DNA of 64,000 bases from Yponomeuta sedellus (taxonomy: Eukaryota; Arthropoda; Insecta; Lepidoptera; Yponomeutidae). The notes under the pieces were generated by a model. It was not told the origin of the DNA and searched no databases. It saw only the letters and a program-made list of their open reading frames with translations. Where the stretch lies: assembly GCA_934045075.1 (NCBI GenBank), contig OW203725.1, forward strand, positions 2,074,775 to 2,138,774. The letters run 5' to 3'. Shown piece by piece: positions 1 through 12,100 of this stretch; position 1 is the stretch's first letter; each line of letters begins with the position of its first letter. The position numbers and the translations under genes are program-made.

Positions 1-459
1 AGATTTTATTTTACCTAATCGACAACTTTATTTCAAACTTTATTTAATTAATATTTGTAAAAATTGCAATTGTACTTGCAAGCAATAATAATAACTAAAA
101 CTAAGTTCATCTAAAATGGTATTATCATAAAATGATACAGTAACATTTATTTATAGATTTGTACGAATTTTTATATTTATGAGTTAGTCGACAATAGTAG
201 ATTTAACGATATTAGGGGAAATTACATATAAAAAGGATTTAAAACACTGATTTAGTTTTATAAAAAAGAGTATAATACTGTTTTCAGCAATTTTGACTAA
301 AACACCCATCACACCGCGTGACGTCACGCTTAGGTGAACTTCACGCGAGCTTTGTTGACGATGTGGTGTGACGTCAGATTCGACGCCATGATACTGCGAG
401 CTGTTTTCCACAGTTTTAAAATAATTTCAGTAAAAAATATAGGTTTTTTTGTAAATAGC

Positions 460-616
460 ATTTCTTAATGATTCGCGATACTTATTCGATCATTAAGAAA
501 TACTATTGCAAACCGCTACGGGCCGGACTTTATAAACAAAATGCGGGAAATAAGGTAATTACGTTTTACCTAATAAATAATCGCGATTGGACCCGTTTAA
601 TATATAACTATTTATG
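460..616. repeat. Penelope-like repeat fragment (PLE family)
   Basis: Carries the family signatures seen elsewhere in the window: TTTCTTAATGATTCGCGATA at the left, then GGTAATTACGTTTTACCTAA, ATAATCGCGATT and TTTAATATATAACTAT. Similar blocks occur near 21030, 37150, 39358, 47756 and 56368. The link to Penelope-like elements comes from the 47.8-48.7 kb copy, which retains GIY-YIG-like coding sequence. Confidence 0.5.
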
Positions 617-872
617 TAAATTGTAAATGTGTCCCCACATTATGGAGAGGATTTAAAAATCTTTCTTCATGCCTATTACTTGTTAACTTGTAAGGCTGTG
701 ATGGTTTTCCTTTTAACTTAGTTATGTCCTTGTGCCCTGATATTTTCCACATTTCTACAAACAGCCGTTTAGCCAGGAGCGGGAGGGGGAAGCTCTAGAT
801 TAAAATTTGAGCTCAATGTACCGCAAACTTATTTTTATTACAACTCATCTAACGATACCCCACACTACAGTT

Positions 873-1000
873 GGAGTTTTTTTTGTCCATTTTTTCTCCA
901 AAATTATCTAGATTTTGAAGTGGACACCTAGTTTGAATTGTAACGTTCATTAAGCTGCAGTTTGTGCTCTACGTTGAATGAAACCTTTTTATTTCACGAC
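873..1000. repeat. Interspersed repeat, two copies in window
   Basis: The block around TTGTCCATTTTTTCTCCAAA, followed by GTAACGTTCATTAAG and ACCTTTTTATTTCA, is repeated at about 24345-24487 in the same orientation. The later copy has gained a perfect hairpin at 24422-24458. Family not recognised. Confidence 0.5.
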
Positions 1001-2996
1001 AGGGTTGACAAAAAGATAAAATTTCAACACTAATTTATGCTAATTTTCAACTTTCTAGTACTAATAGTAAACATCTGATAGACAGACTGTCGGATGGAGG
1101 ACGTGGCGAAACTATAGGGATTCGTTGTTGACCACGGAACCCTGAAAACGCTTTCAGTTCCCGTTTTGTCAGTCAACAGGTTACATTAGTACTAAATCTT
1201 TGCGTAAATCAGGTTAGCGAAATAAACTACTTAATTTGGTAATTTAGACTTAAAGAACAAAGATTTTTAAACGGTACAATTTCGGTATCAATCTACATTA
1301 TCTAGGTAGGTATTAATAATTGTGTGCAGGTGTAGTATTTTTTACATTCCGAGAGTTTTATACAAAGTTAATAGTTTTTCTCAAATTTACGATGACACAT
1401 CAATTTCGCGCAATTGATATATTTAGTTGGTAATAATTTCGCGTGACTTGTCTCACTTAATTTAATTAACTACCTACGTATAAATTACCCAAAACTTTAA
1501 CGATCTAGAATAGAAGTTTAACTGCGTACGTAACAAATTAAATAGTAAATATTTGCAAATAATTTAAAGTAACTCGGACAATGTTCCTCTGAATAATTAC
1601 ACTGATGACGTCACAACCTTTATTCCTTAAGAGAAAAGTTAGCACGAAATCCGCTTGATCCATTTTAAAATTCCGCTCCAGAAGATTTAGCGCCAAAATC
1701 TGAATAACATTTTACAGATCCTTTACGTAGCATACATCGCTGGACCAATGTCAATGCCCGGAGTAAGTGATACATGTAATCACATATTATCATGTAAAGT
1801 TGGTATCTACCCGTGTCCAGGCTTGAATAATACATAGCCGTCTTTGCTCGTATACCCAAAGAAGGCATTTGAAATTTTAAAAAGCTTCTCGCTCTACGTT
1901 TCGTGGATTTGGCGTCGACATGATTTATTGAGAATAACATGTTTATTTCTCTGCGGTATTCGGGTAAATAGGGTTCAATGTGAGACCCAAAACAATATTG
2001 TTTTGCATACAACAATAATATTTACCTTTTTTATTTTCCAGAATTTGAAACTATCTTTGAAGGAAAATTTTACAGTGTTGTAGAATCCATACTTTTATCC
2101 TAATATGTAAACGTTGTACATAACTCGTACAAAATCAGCGTAAAACTATCAACATCGAAAACAAAGATGTTGTTTGGTTGAAAAGCTTATTTTGAGTCAA
2201 AGATTCGGTGAGTAATTAAGTACCTCAATAATAGCATTGGTCTAAATAATGATTCTGTCTGTACATATTAAATTAGCCAAAGGCAAAAGACGCGCAAGAC
2301 TCGAAGTGCTAGACACACCTTGACATTTAGGTAATCAATAATGGATTATCTAGCTGCAATAAATCCTCAGCCAACCTTCTCGATTCCAGTAATTTATCTA
2401 TTTACGTACATTATTATTTATTCAATTGATGATACTGGTTAGTTTTTTATGTTGGGAGACTGCGTTTTTTGCTGAGATTACGCCATTTTATGGAGGCTTG
2501 CCATTTTTCAAGCCAAATTCTATTATGGCGTATTTTATTGCGCGGATTTTTATTCATGAAGTATCGATGAACTCTGATCTACCTACACTTCGATTTTGAC
2601 ACACGTACTTATACACTCTCACACTGTATCATATAGTGGATCTGGATATATTATAAAATGGACAGACTGAAGTTTATCTTTGTAAAAACCATCGTGACAT
2701 TTCTTAATGAACATAAAAGTTTTTGTATATGAATTTGCGATAGGCTACAAACTCAAACTTCAATATAAACAAACTAAACACTTTGATAACTTTGATTATC
2801 CGTTAAATCGCATTAAAAAAATTAATAAAGAAAAAATAGAAGCAACAATGTAATAATGATCGCTCTAACTACACCATGTCTATTTTTTATCCCGAAAATG
2901 ATATGTTTAACATAAGAAAGAGAACCCGCTTTTACAGATTTGTTACCAAGCCCCCTGTAAATCAGAGCTCACCTATGTAACCAGGTTGGTGCGCAG

Positions 2997-3148
2997 GCGG
3001 CGCCGGTGCCGGCGGCGAGCAGCAGTACTCGCTGCGCTGGAACGACTTCCACTCGGCCATGGTCTCCAGCTTCAGAAGACTGAGGGACGAAGAGGACTTC
3101 GTCGACGTCACATTGGCCTGTGCTGGGGCCACTTTCAGCGCACATAAG
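2997..3148 (+). CDS. ab: abrupt exon: start of BTB domain
   Basis: Encodes a Gly/Ala-rich lead-in followed by QQYSLRWNDFHSAMVSSFRR and DFVDVTLAC, the opening of a BTB/POZ domain. The donor is AAG|GT at 3149, phase 0. The acceptor is uncertain: CAG ending at 2996 is preferred, CAG ending at 2984 is possible, and neither has a strong pyrimidine tract. No in-frame ATG lies upstream, so this is not the first coding exon. Confidence 0.85.
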
Positions 3149-6100
3149 GTTGGTCGAGGCCCATAAATAAACAGAAGAAAAAAACCTTAAGGGGTTGATT
3201 TATGGGTTGCTCAAGGGCGAAATCTTGGACACCTACATTTTAACAGTGCTATGCAATAAAACACTCCAGAGTTTGACTTGAAGGTGTCATTATAGTTTCT
3301 AACTTTAACTAATTGAAACTGAGATAAAAGTTACGCGCTTTTATCTTATGTAATGTGATAATGTATTTGTCTAGGTGGTGCTATCAGCATGCAGCCCATA
3401 CTTCCGCAAGTTACTAAAGGCCAACCCCTGCCAACACCCCATCGTTATACTACGTGATGTTCACGACAAAGATATGGAAAGTCTACTCAGGTTTGTAACA
3501 TTTCCGGTTTTATAGTTGATGCAACCATTTCCGTTAAAGCGCTCAAGGTGCGCCAAAAATGGAAAAAAATATATCTTATTTTATAACGCGTCATTGGAAA
3601 AACTGAACATTATGAATTTCTATCTAGAATTATGAACAATTATTGTCGGTTTTTTACAACCGCCTGACAAATACCTAGGTCCAAGAATCTAGGACAATAA
3701 AGCATTGTTTGCTAAAAACGGCCGTTTTAGCGGAAATCGATTAGTCCTAGGTTTTTAATCTTAGGTTCTGGACTGTGGGGAATAAAAATAGTTGTTAAGA
3801 TTTGTGAATATATTTTTTTTAATGCACTAACCCGTGCTAAGGACAATTTTATAAACCTATTTAGAGGCTGAAAATTCCACCCATGCCGGGACTCGAACCC
3901 GCGACCTCTGGCTCTGGCACGGTTAGCCAGAGGTCGCGGGTTCAAGTCCGGGCAGGGGTGGAACTTTTAGCCTCTAAATAGGTTATTAAGATTTATGATT
4001 ATACTATTTTTTTATTTTTAATGCACTAACCCGTGCTAAGGACAAATTTAAAAACCTATTTAGAGGCTAAAAATTTCACCCATGCCGGGATTCGAAACCG
4101 CAACCTCTGGCTATCCGTGCCGGCGCTCTACCAATTGAGCCAATGGGCGACTCACCGGCATCAGTGAAATTTCGAACCTCTAGACTATTCTCTGTATTAC
4201 GTACATGCAGCGACATCTGGCTTAAGCAAATTGCATCACTTACAGCCCCGACTACCTACTTTGCAGTTAGGTTTTACATCGGAACGATATCACTGTACCC
4301 ACATGATTATACTATTTTTTTATTTTTAATGCACTAACCCGTGCTAAGGACAAATTTAAAAACCTATTTAGAGGCTAAAAATTTCACCCATGCCGGGATT
4401 CGAACCCGCAACCTCTGGCTATCCGTGCCAGCGCTCTACCAATTGATCCAATGGGCGACTCAGAGCCAGATGCTTAAGCCAGATGTCGCTGCTTGTACGT
4501 AATACATAGAATAGTGTAAAGAGGTTCGAAATTTCACTGATGTCGGTGAGTCGCCCATTGGCTCAATTGGTAGAGCGCTGGCACGGATAGCCAGAGGTTG
4601 CGGGTTCGAATCCCGGCATGGGTGAAATTTTTAGCCTCTAAATAGGTTTTTAAATTTGTTCCTTAGCACGGGTTAGTGCATTAAAAATAAAAAATGGTGT
4701 AATTAAGATTTATGATGTTCACTTTTTGAAAAAACGTATAGGTAATAAGACAAGATATGATTTTTTGCATTGGGGCGCCAGTTAGCATCAGGTAACGCCT
4801 TAATGTATTTTCGACAAAATAGGTTTACGCTTTACATATTACAAAAGCGACGGATTTTAGAAAATAACATAGTCATAATTTGTACAGAAAACAGTTTGTA
4901 ATAATTCTTCCTAGACCCGTCTTTAATTATCGGGAAAGTCTGAATACACTATCAGTTCGCCTAACGAAAATCAAATCGTATTCCAAAGAGAATAAGGTAG
5001 AAGATAGAAGTGTTCCGATTCAATAGAACCTCCTGGAACGGCATAATAGACTGTAAATAACTAACTATCCTCGACCGATCTAATCTGTGACATTTAACTG
5101 CCCTATATCTCTATTTAACCCTTCAGGAAAGTGGAAAAGCGATAGACATTTATGCACAGACAGTGCTGGGTTAACCTAAATAAATTAAGCACAGTTGTAG
5201 GCTATTGATTCAATTAATCGACAATCTAATTGAAACAACTTGTGGGGCTTCAGACCAGGTTATTACGTTATTTAACCGTCTGTTAAACAATTTACCAACA
5301 AAATTCGAAGAAATTTTACAATTTCAGCATTTACAGCTACATTTATACAATAAACAGGCGCCGTTTCAAATGTCTTTCAAATTAGAAAAACTTTCATAGA
5401 AGGTAGGTACGCCTGATCTAGTTACGGACCTAAATTGTGAGGTCTTTAGAAGTTACAAATGGATACGCCATTTCATTAATTATTGTTAATATAAAATTAT
5501 CGTTTATTGCTGCCACAAATAAATTAATAAAAATACACGGCACACTTACTCATACACACACACACACAATACCCAACATAAATCTCCTGTCGGCATTTAT
5601 GGCGAATAGGTGCTCATTTTCCCGCTTCTCTGTTTATTAAACTAATTAGACAAACAAGACTCTGAGCTCTGTAGAATGTTTAGATTGCGGTTGGTCAAAA
5701 CTTACAATACAAATTCAATCTCGCATCAATAGCACGCGGACTGATTGAGTATCAATAAAAATAGATCCAAATTCACATCAACACTTCAAATTGTGTCAAA
5801 AACCAACCAGCCTAACAAAATCTCCGTTCCGCAGGTTCATGTACCAAGGCGAGGTCCACATCGGTCAGGAGCAACTGAAAGAGTTCCTCAGAGCAGCGCA
5901 GTTGTTGCAGGTTCGAGGTTTGACGGACGTGCCACCGCCGCAGACGACTGGCAATTTGGAGCAGAAAGCCTCACCGGTAAGTCATGATATCCTTTGTATG
6001 TCCCCACTGCTGGGGCACGGGTCTCTTCAAGCATCGCAGGAAGGTTAAGCCACCACGGGGGCCAAGTCCGGGTTGGTTACAGTCAGAAATTAAGTCGCCC

Positions 6101-9100
6101 ATAAGGCCTCTGACATGGCTTAACGACTGCCATTACATGACAGCCGGCAACAACGGCCGGTCAGCCAATGGTAATGGTCAGCTACAATAAGGAATATACA
6201 AATAAAATTATACACAAATAAATAACTAGCTCTAACAAATTGAGATAAAGATAAAGTAATTAGGTATATAGATATAATAATTCGCACACGTATATACTAT
6301 AAAAAAATGACAATTTCAACGTAAAGAATCTACGTTCTGAATGTTGAATGCGGAGGTACAATGTTAGCCGCTGCCTTAGACACTAGTTGTAGTCAAGAAG
6401 GAGGCACAAAAACACAATTATGACCATATTTTCGCAAAGTGAGGTGGTAAATGTGTGGTTTCGGACCTATAACACAACACGTGACTTCTTTTGGTAATGC
6501 GTTTTATTGCACACGTCTCATAAAGTAAGCGACAAGTGCTTGACCAAAGAATTTTCTCATACAAGCATTGTATCTCATAGGCGGCCTCGGTGGCCCAGCG
6601 GTTTCAGCCCAGAGGGCGGTGCATTAACTAACCGCATGGTGCTTCTGGAATTTTTGGCGAAATTTAGCAATTTTCACATTGTAATGCTATTATTATGGAT
6701 TTCCGCAAAGTAACGCTGATCACATACAATATCTGACAAAAGAAGTCGTGCGTTAACATGCTACGGCTACTGGAGGCTGCGGGTACTGCGAAGCTCGCCG
6801 AAAGTTTGCTGATTTTAAATCGATTTTGACATAATACAATTCACATTGAAATTGTAAATCGTTGAAGATTATATGAAAATCGTTCCATAGATTTGTCTGG
6901 GTGACTGCTAGAGGGCTGTTGGGCGGTGCGAACAAATTCGTGGGTTGGAATTTGAATTGCGATTTGAGTTCGAACATTTTAAAACTGACTCCGAATTTTA
7001 ATGACGGTAGGTTATAACCTGTACATAATGACAGAATACGTTTTCTATTTATATGCGTATTATTCTATATAACATATGAGTATTCTACTCTATACGGTAT
7101 TATTAATTCTTTAGTATTGTTATTTATTACCCATGATTACATCGCACCGGAGTCTGTGACGCTCGTGTGGTAGCACCTGGCACTGACTGACTGAAAATCA
7201 GCGCTGAAGGCTTGTCCATCAGCATATTGCTGAGTCAGTAGCCATTTATAGCAGCAGTGACACGCCGTGACCTTTCGTTTTTCTTCGTTCTTTTGTGAAT
7301 GTTATGTTTAGTACCTAATATGTTTTAAGTTTGTTACTGTGGCGTGTGCACTGTTTTCTTCTTCTTCATTTCTGATTTGTTTTCTCCACATGCAGCAATC
7401 GGCATCGTCATGGACGGAAACGGGGAGCGCCGTTTCCCGCGAAGGCCGCGAGCCTCAGCAGCGCGAGGGGCGAAGGCCTAGGCGGCCCGAGGAAGGGCTC
7501 AACAACACACCGCCCCCGAAGCGGGCGCGCTCCTCGGACCTTTACCAAGCACAGCTGAAGTCTAGGTGAGTGGACGACGGTGGTCTTGTGATTCTTTAGA
7601 CCTTATTATAGTCTGTTAGCTTTTAGAATATACCTCGGGCTCTAGAGTAGGCTTCGGTTTTCGCGGTAAGCACACGAGTGTAATACTATTTCCTGTTCTG
7701 TATGAAGCTTTTCTTCACTATTTCGAAAAGTTATGTAAATTTAGTGTCATATTAGTTCCGATATTTCTATTACACGAATTTATCCGACTCTATCCGATGG
7801 TAGCCGAGGTATATTCTAAAAGCTAACAGACTATAAGATAAGATAAGAATATTCTTTATTGTACACTGGAAAAACAAGAAATACAAAACAATTGCAAATA
7901 TACATAGTAAAATTGGCGGCCTTATTGCTAAAAGCAATTTCTTCCAGACAACCTAACGATGGAAAGTTGCTGAAGGAAATTAGAAAGACGGGTAGCCAGT
8001 GCAAATTTGAATATTGATACATACTTATACTTAATAATAATACACTTACATACCGTATACTACTGCCGTAGACTATACTACTGTGCAATACAATTCAACT
8101 AGCTGTGCCCCGCGGTTTATCGATTTTCCCAAGGGAATAAGATATGTTCCCGCAGTAAAACGTAACCTAGTGTTAATTCAGGGTGTCAGCTAACTCCGTA
8201 CCAAATTTTATTAAGATAGCTCCAGCCGCTTAGACGTGAAGAAGTAACAAAGATAGGTCACTCACAAACTTTCGCCTTCATAATATTAGTGCGATACAAC
8301 ATCTATAAGACGCCCACTATCCCACTATCACTGGATCAACAATCTGCGATAGATGACTGGATAGAAATGGAACCGAAGAACAGAAAGAAGTGGTGTGCAT
8401 TAGGGGAGGCCTATGTCCAGCAGTGGATGTAGGTACATGGGCTAATTAAAGGACTAGACTATAACGCAAATACTGAGGTTACATCCAGGATGACATTTTC
8501 TTTCTAAGATCTCAAAGATACTGTGTTTATGACACGGTTACTATTTAAAATAGCCATGCCACTTCTTTTTGAAAGAAGAAATGGGGAATTTCAGAAAGCA
8601 ACTGTCATACTGCTAAAAAGCTAAACAATTACTGAGCTATTATTGTAAAAACCTATTTAGAGGCTAAAAATTTCATCCATGCCGGGATTCGAACCCGCAA
8701 CCTCTGGCTATCCGTGCCAGCGCTCTACCAATTGAGCCAATGGGCGACTCACCGGCATCAGTGAAATTTCGAACCCCTTTACACTATTCTCTGTATTACG
8801 TACAGGCAGCGACATCTGGCTTAAGCAAATTGCATCACTTACAGCCCCGACTACCTACTTTGCAGTTAGGTTTTACATCGGAACGATATCACTGTACCCA
8901 CATGATAGATAAATAGGTTTATAAATTTGTCCTTAGCACGGGTTAGTGCATTAAAAAATAATAATAGTATTATTGTTGTAAATTATATTGCTAAGTAACG
9001 CATAGAAAAGCCCCGCAGCATCACCACGAAAGATACTCCTCCAGCGTTTCTCCCCGTAGCTCAACCATGCCCAAGCGCGATGACCAATGGAACTGTTTGA

Positions 9101-12100
9101 ACAGAACGGAACAGCTGTTGGCGGCACAGGGGGGGAGCCCCGAGAGGCTGGGCACCAACGGGAGCCAGCACGACTTAGCCATGCTGACCCAGGCGCTGGA
9201 CAACGCGCAGAGCGCTCACCTGGGCGGGCAGAACCATTTAGTGAGTATGATATCGATATTGAGCGATCACGAGCACACACACACACACACATAGAAACAA
9301 ACAAATCAAACAAATAGAACAAACGGCAGCCCTGGTTGCGGATAGCTTAACCGGAACTTTATTTGCAGAGTGAAACAGGCCCTTAATCTGATAAGTGGGG
9401 ATTATGATTAGAATGAGAGTAACTTACACCTGATAGTTACTTACATTGGAAAATAAGAGATAATATCATTTAGCTTATGTCTGGGTGTGAACAAATTTTT
9501 TTAGGGTTTCGTACCTAAAAAGAGAATAAATCACTTCGTTGACAGTCGGTTTGTCTCTCAGTCAAAACCATTATTTTCGCTAACACCTGATGGTAGCAAG
9601 TTGAAATTAATAACAAATACCTACTCAAGTATGCAAATCCGTGAAAAAAATGTAGTGGACGCAATCACGTTCTATGCCGCATTTAAAGAGTACCCGTTGA
9701 CCTAGAATCATAACATTTGACAAGAAGTAATGTGTGTGTCTTTAAATAGCCCTAGTAAAGAGAAAAACACACAATGGGAGTTCATATTTGAATTAATTGT
9801 ATTCGTCGTCGTCAGGCTATACTAGTCCACTTCTGGACATAGCCCTCCCCTAAAGAGCGCCACGTTGTGCTATCATAGGGGGTTATGCCCATAATACCCA
9901 CGCGTTGGGATCGCAGTTCGGTGGGATTGTACTGCAGGGTTATTAATTGTATTGTATTGCTTTATTTCGGAAAAATAACAATCCATAGGTTGTTAGTAAA
10001 ATGACACTCAAAATTGTAGTAAATAAATATGTTAGTGAGATCACAAGCCACACCAAAATTCTAAATTAATATATAAAATAAAATTAAAAGAAAAATAATG
10101 AGATAAATGAATTTCAAAATTATCATCATTAAGACAAAGACCGAATGAAATTAAATTTACAGATATCGTAGCAGAAATATTTGAATGTTTATAAGTTGAT
10201 TAAAAACCGTAGGGCTCAACGTTACTTTAACAATCCGAGAACGTCGATATATAGGTGTTTCAAAGTTGTTGAAATATAGATAAGTACCTATATCACAATT
10301 CTGAAATCCACCTAACAGTCCACTTTCCTCCAGTCCGGCGACGGTGAAGAGTCCTCATCAGACGCAGGGGCGAGCGACACAGAAATGGAGACGAGAGCCA
10401 AGCAAGAGCCTATAGACTACGATGACCCAGCGACCATGGCAGTGACTAACGGGGGCCTACAACACAACTTCCCTAGCCTTTTGAATTTGCCGGGTAAGAT
10501 CATCTCACAGCGGACCCCAATTGACAGAAAATGATATAAAGAACTGTGGAAAGATCGAAGATATTGACCTAATAACGATCTCATGGTAATGACATTTACT
10601 TGTGTCTTTAGGAAAAAAACAAGACCATTGACATATTTAGTTGTGACAAAAAATTACCAGGATTATTTTGTAACTGACGAATAATTGCAGGTTTCCCTGG
10701 ATTACCAGGACCGTCCGGGATTCCAGATAACTTTGGTAAGTAAATCTTTATTTCAACTCTACACCTTTACATGACTCAATGACGTCTTATAAGACAAAGA
10801 AAACTATTAGCAGTATCAAAAGGAATGTGTTATTAACAAATTCAATTAAAGCTAAATGTATCGAGAGACGAGTACATCATTAATTGGACATTATCGGGTC
10901 ATGTAGCGCATGCTGGTAATAACACTAACAATTAAATAACGAGATCGAACGGCTTAATCACCCACCGTAGAGATAACGAACACTTTACGCCCCGATTGCC
11001 TAAAACAAAGCAACAATGGAAGTTAGTTTCGGAGAAATACGCGTTGAGAAAGAACAAGAAGGTCGAACACTGAACGAGACTCCCGTCTGCCCCAGGAGCG
11101 ACCTGGCCGGCCGGCGGCGAAAAGCCGGCCAAAGAGGAAAGCCGCTACCAGCCGGCGCACGCGCAGTACGGCGCGCCCGCGGCCTACGCTAACGGTGAGG
11201 CCTGCAAGCCGGCCTGCCCCGAGTGCGGCAAGCTCTACAGCAACAACAGCAACCTCAAGCAGCACATCCTCAACGTCCACTCGGCCCGCGAGCTCGCCCA
11301 CTCCTGCCCCGTCTGCGGCAAGGCCTTCAAGACCCGCCAGTACATGCAGATACACATGAACTCGATACACGGCGTCAAGCAGCGGCGGCGCGAGCCCGCC
11401 CACGCCCCCGCCCCGTCCGCTCCGGACTATCTGTACCATAGCGCTTAAATAACTTGCAACTAACCGCCGCCTCTGTGTTACAGGGGCGGCTCTAGCGGGC
11501 GGGGCGGCGATGGGCTACCGGCCGCAGTGCCCGCTGTGCGGCCGCGTCTACTCCTCCACCTCGAACCTGCGCCAGCATATGCTCAACGTGCACTCGCAGA
11601 CGGACCGCGACCAGTGGTTCCCGTGCCAGCACTGCGGCAAGAAGTGCAAGACTAAGCATTATCTGATCAACCACCAGCTGCAAGCGCACGGCATCCGCCA
11701 GCGGCAGAACTCTTAGAGGCGCCGCCCGCCGCCCGCGCCCGCGCAGCCCCCGCTCGGCGCCTGGTGGTGATGGCGGCACGCGCGACGTCACGTCACGACT
11801 CGACACGCGGATGCCTTAAACTCGGTTTAAAAGACGCTCGAATCGGCGCGAACCTTCACTGTGCCAACGGATACGCGAAAACGGAACTAAACGGGACTTT
11901 AATCCACAATATATATCTGATAACGTATTTTAATATAACGTAATATTTTTAGAGAGTTTATTGCCGACGCCTTTGTTGAATTTGAAGCCGCACAAGAGCT
12001 CCGTCGGTGTTGCCATGGCCACTGTTAGTAACGTGCTGTCCGGCATTGCAGATGCCGTGGCGCGGGGCGAGTTGGCAAAACCGACAGTAGGCTTTGTGCC

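Larger units (their letters stand above)
1..2996. other. Upstream region or 5' intron of abrupt; no gene recognised
   Basis: AT-rich DNA without a recognisable coding exon. The first abrupt coding exon and its start codon should lie here or left of the window, but I could not identify them. It contains a Penelope-like fragment (460-616), a TGACGTCA-containing stretch near 320-390 that resembles 33080-33190, and a repeat at about 873-1000 that recurs at 24345-24487. Open frames here are short and lack support. Confidence 0.6.

Noticed and set aside
1665..2015. 116-codon minus-strand frame upstream of abrupt
   Set aside because: No domain, no matching splice sites, and overlap with another chance frame on the plus strand.
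4560..4635. tRNA gene
   Set aside because: A and B boxes are present, but the anticodon loop has C at the U33 position, stems have mismatches, and the unit is repeated many times with SINE leader and tail. It is a tRNA-derived SINE head.
6507..6713. Full S2 SINE from the GGCCTCGGTGGCCCAGCGGT motif near 6580
   Set aside because: Only about 25 nt match the S2 head; the sequence after it is unrelated.
11023..11439. 138-codon minus-strand frame rich in Val, Gly and Ala
   Set aside because: It is the antisense of the GC-rich abrupt finger exon A, whose plus-strand frame has two perfect C2H2 fingers.
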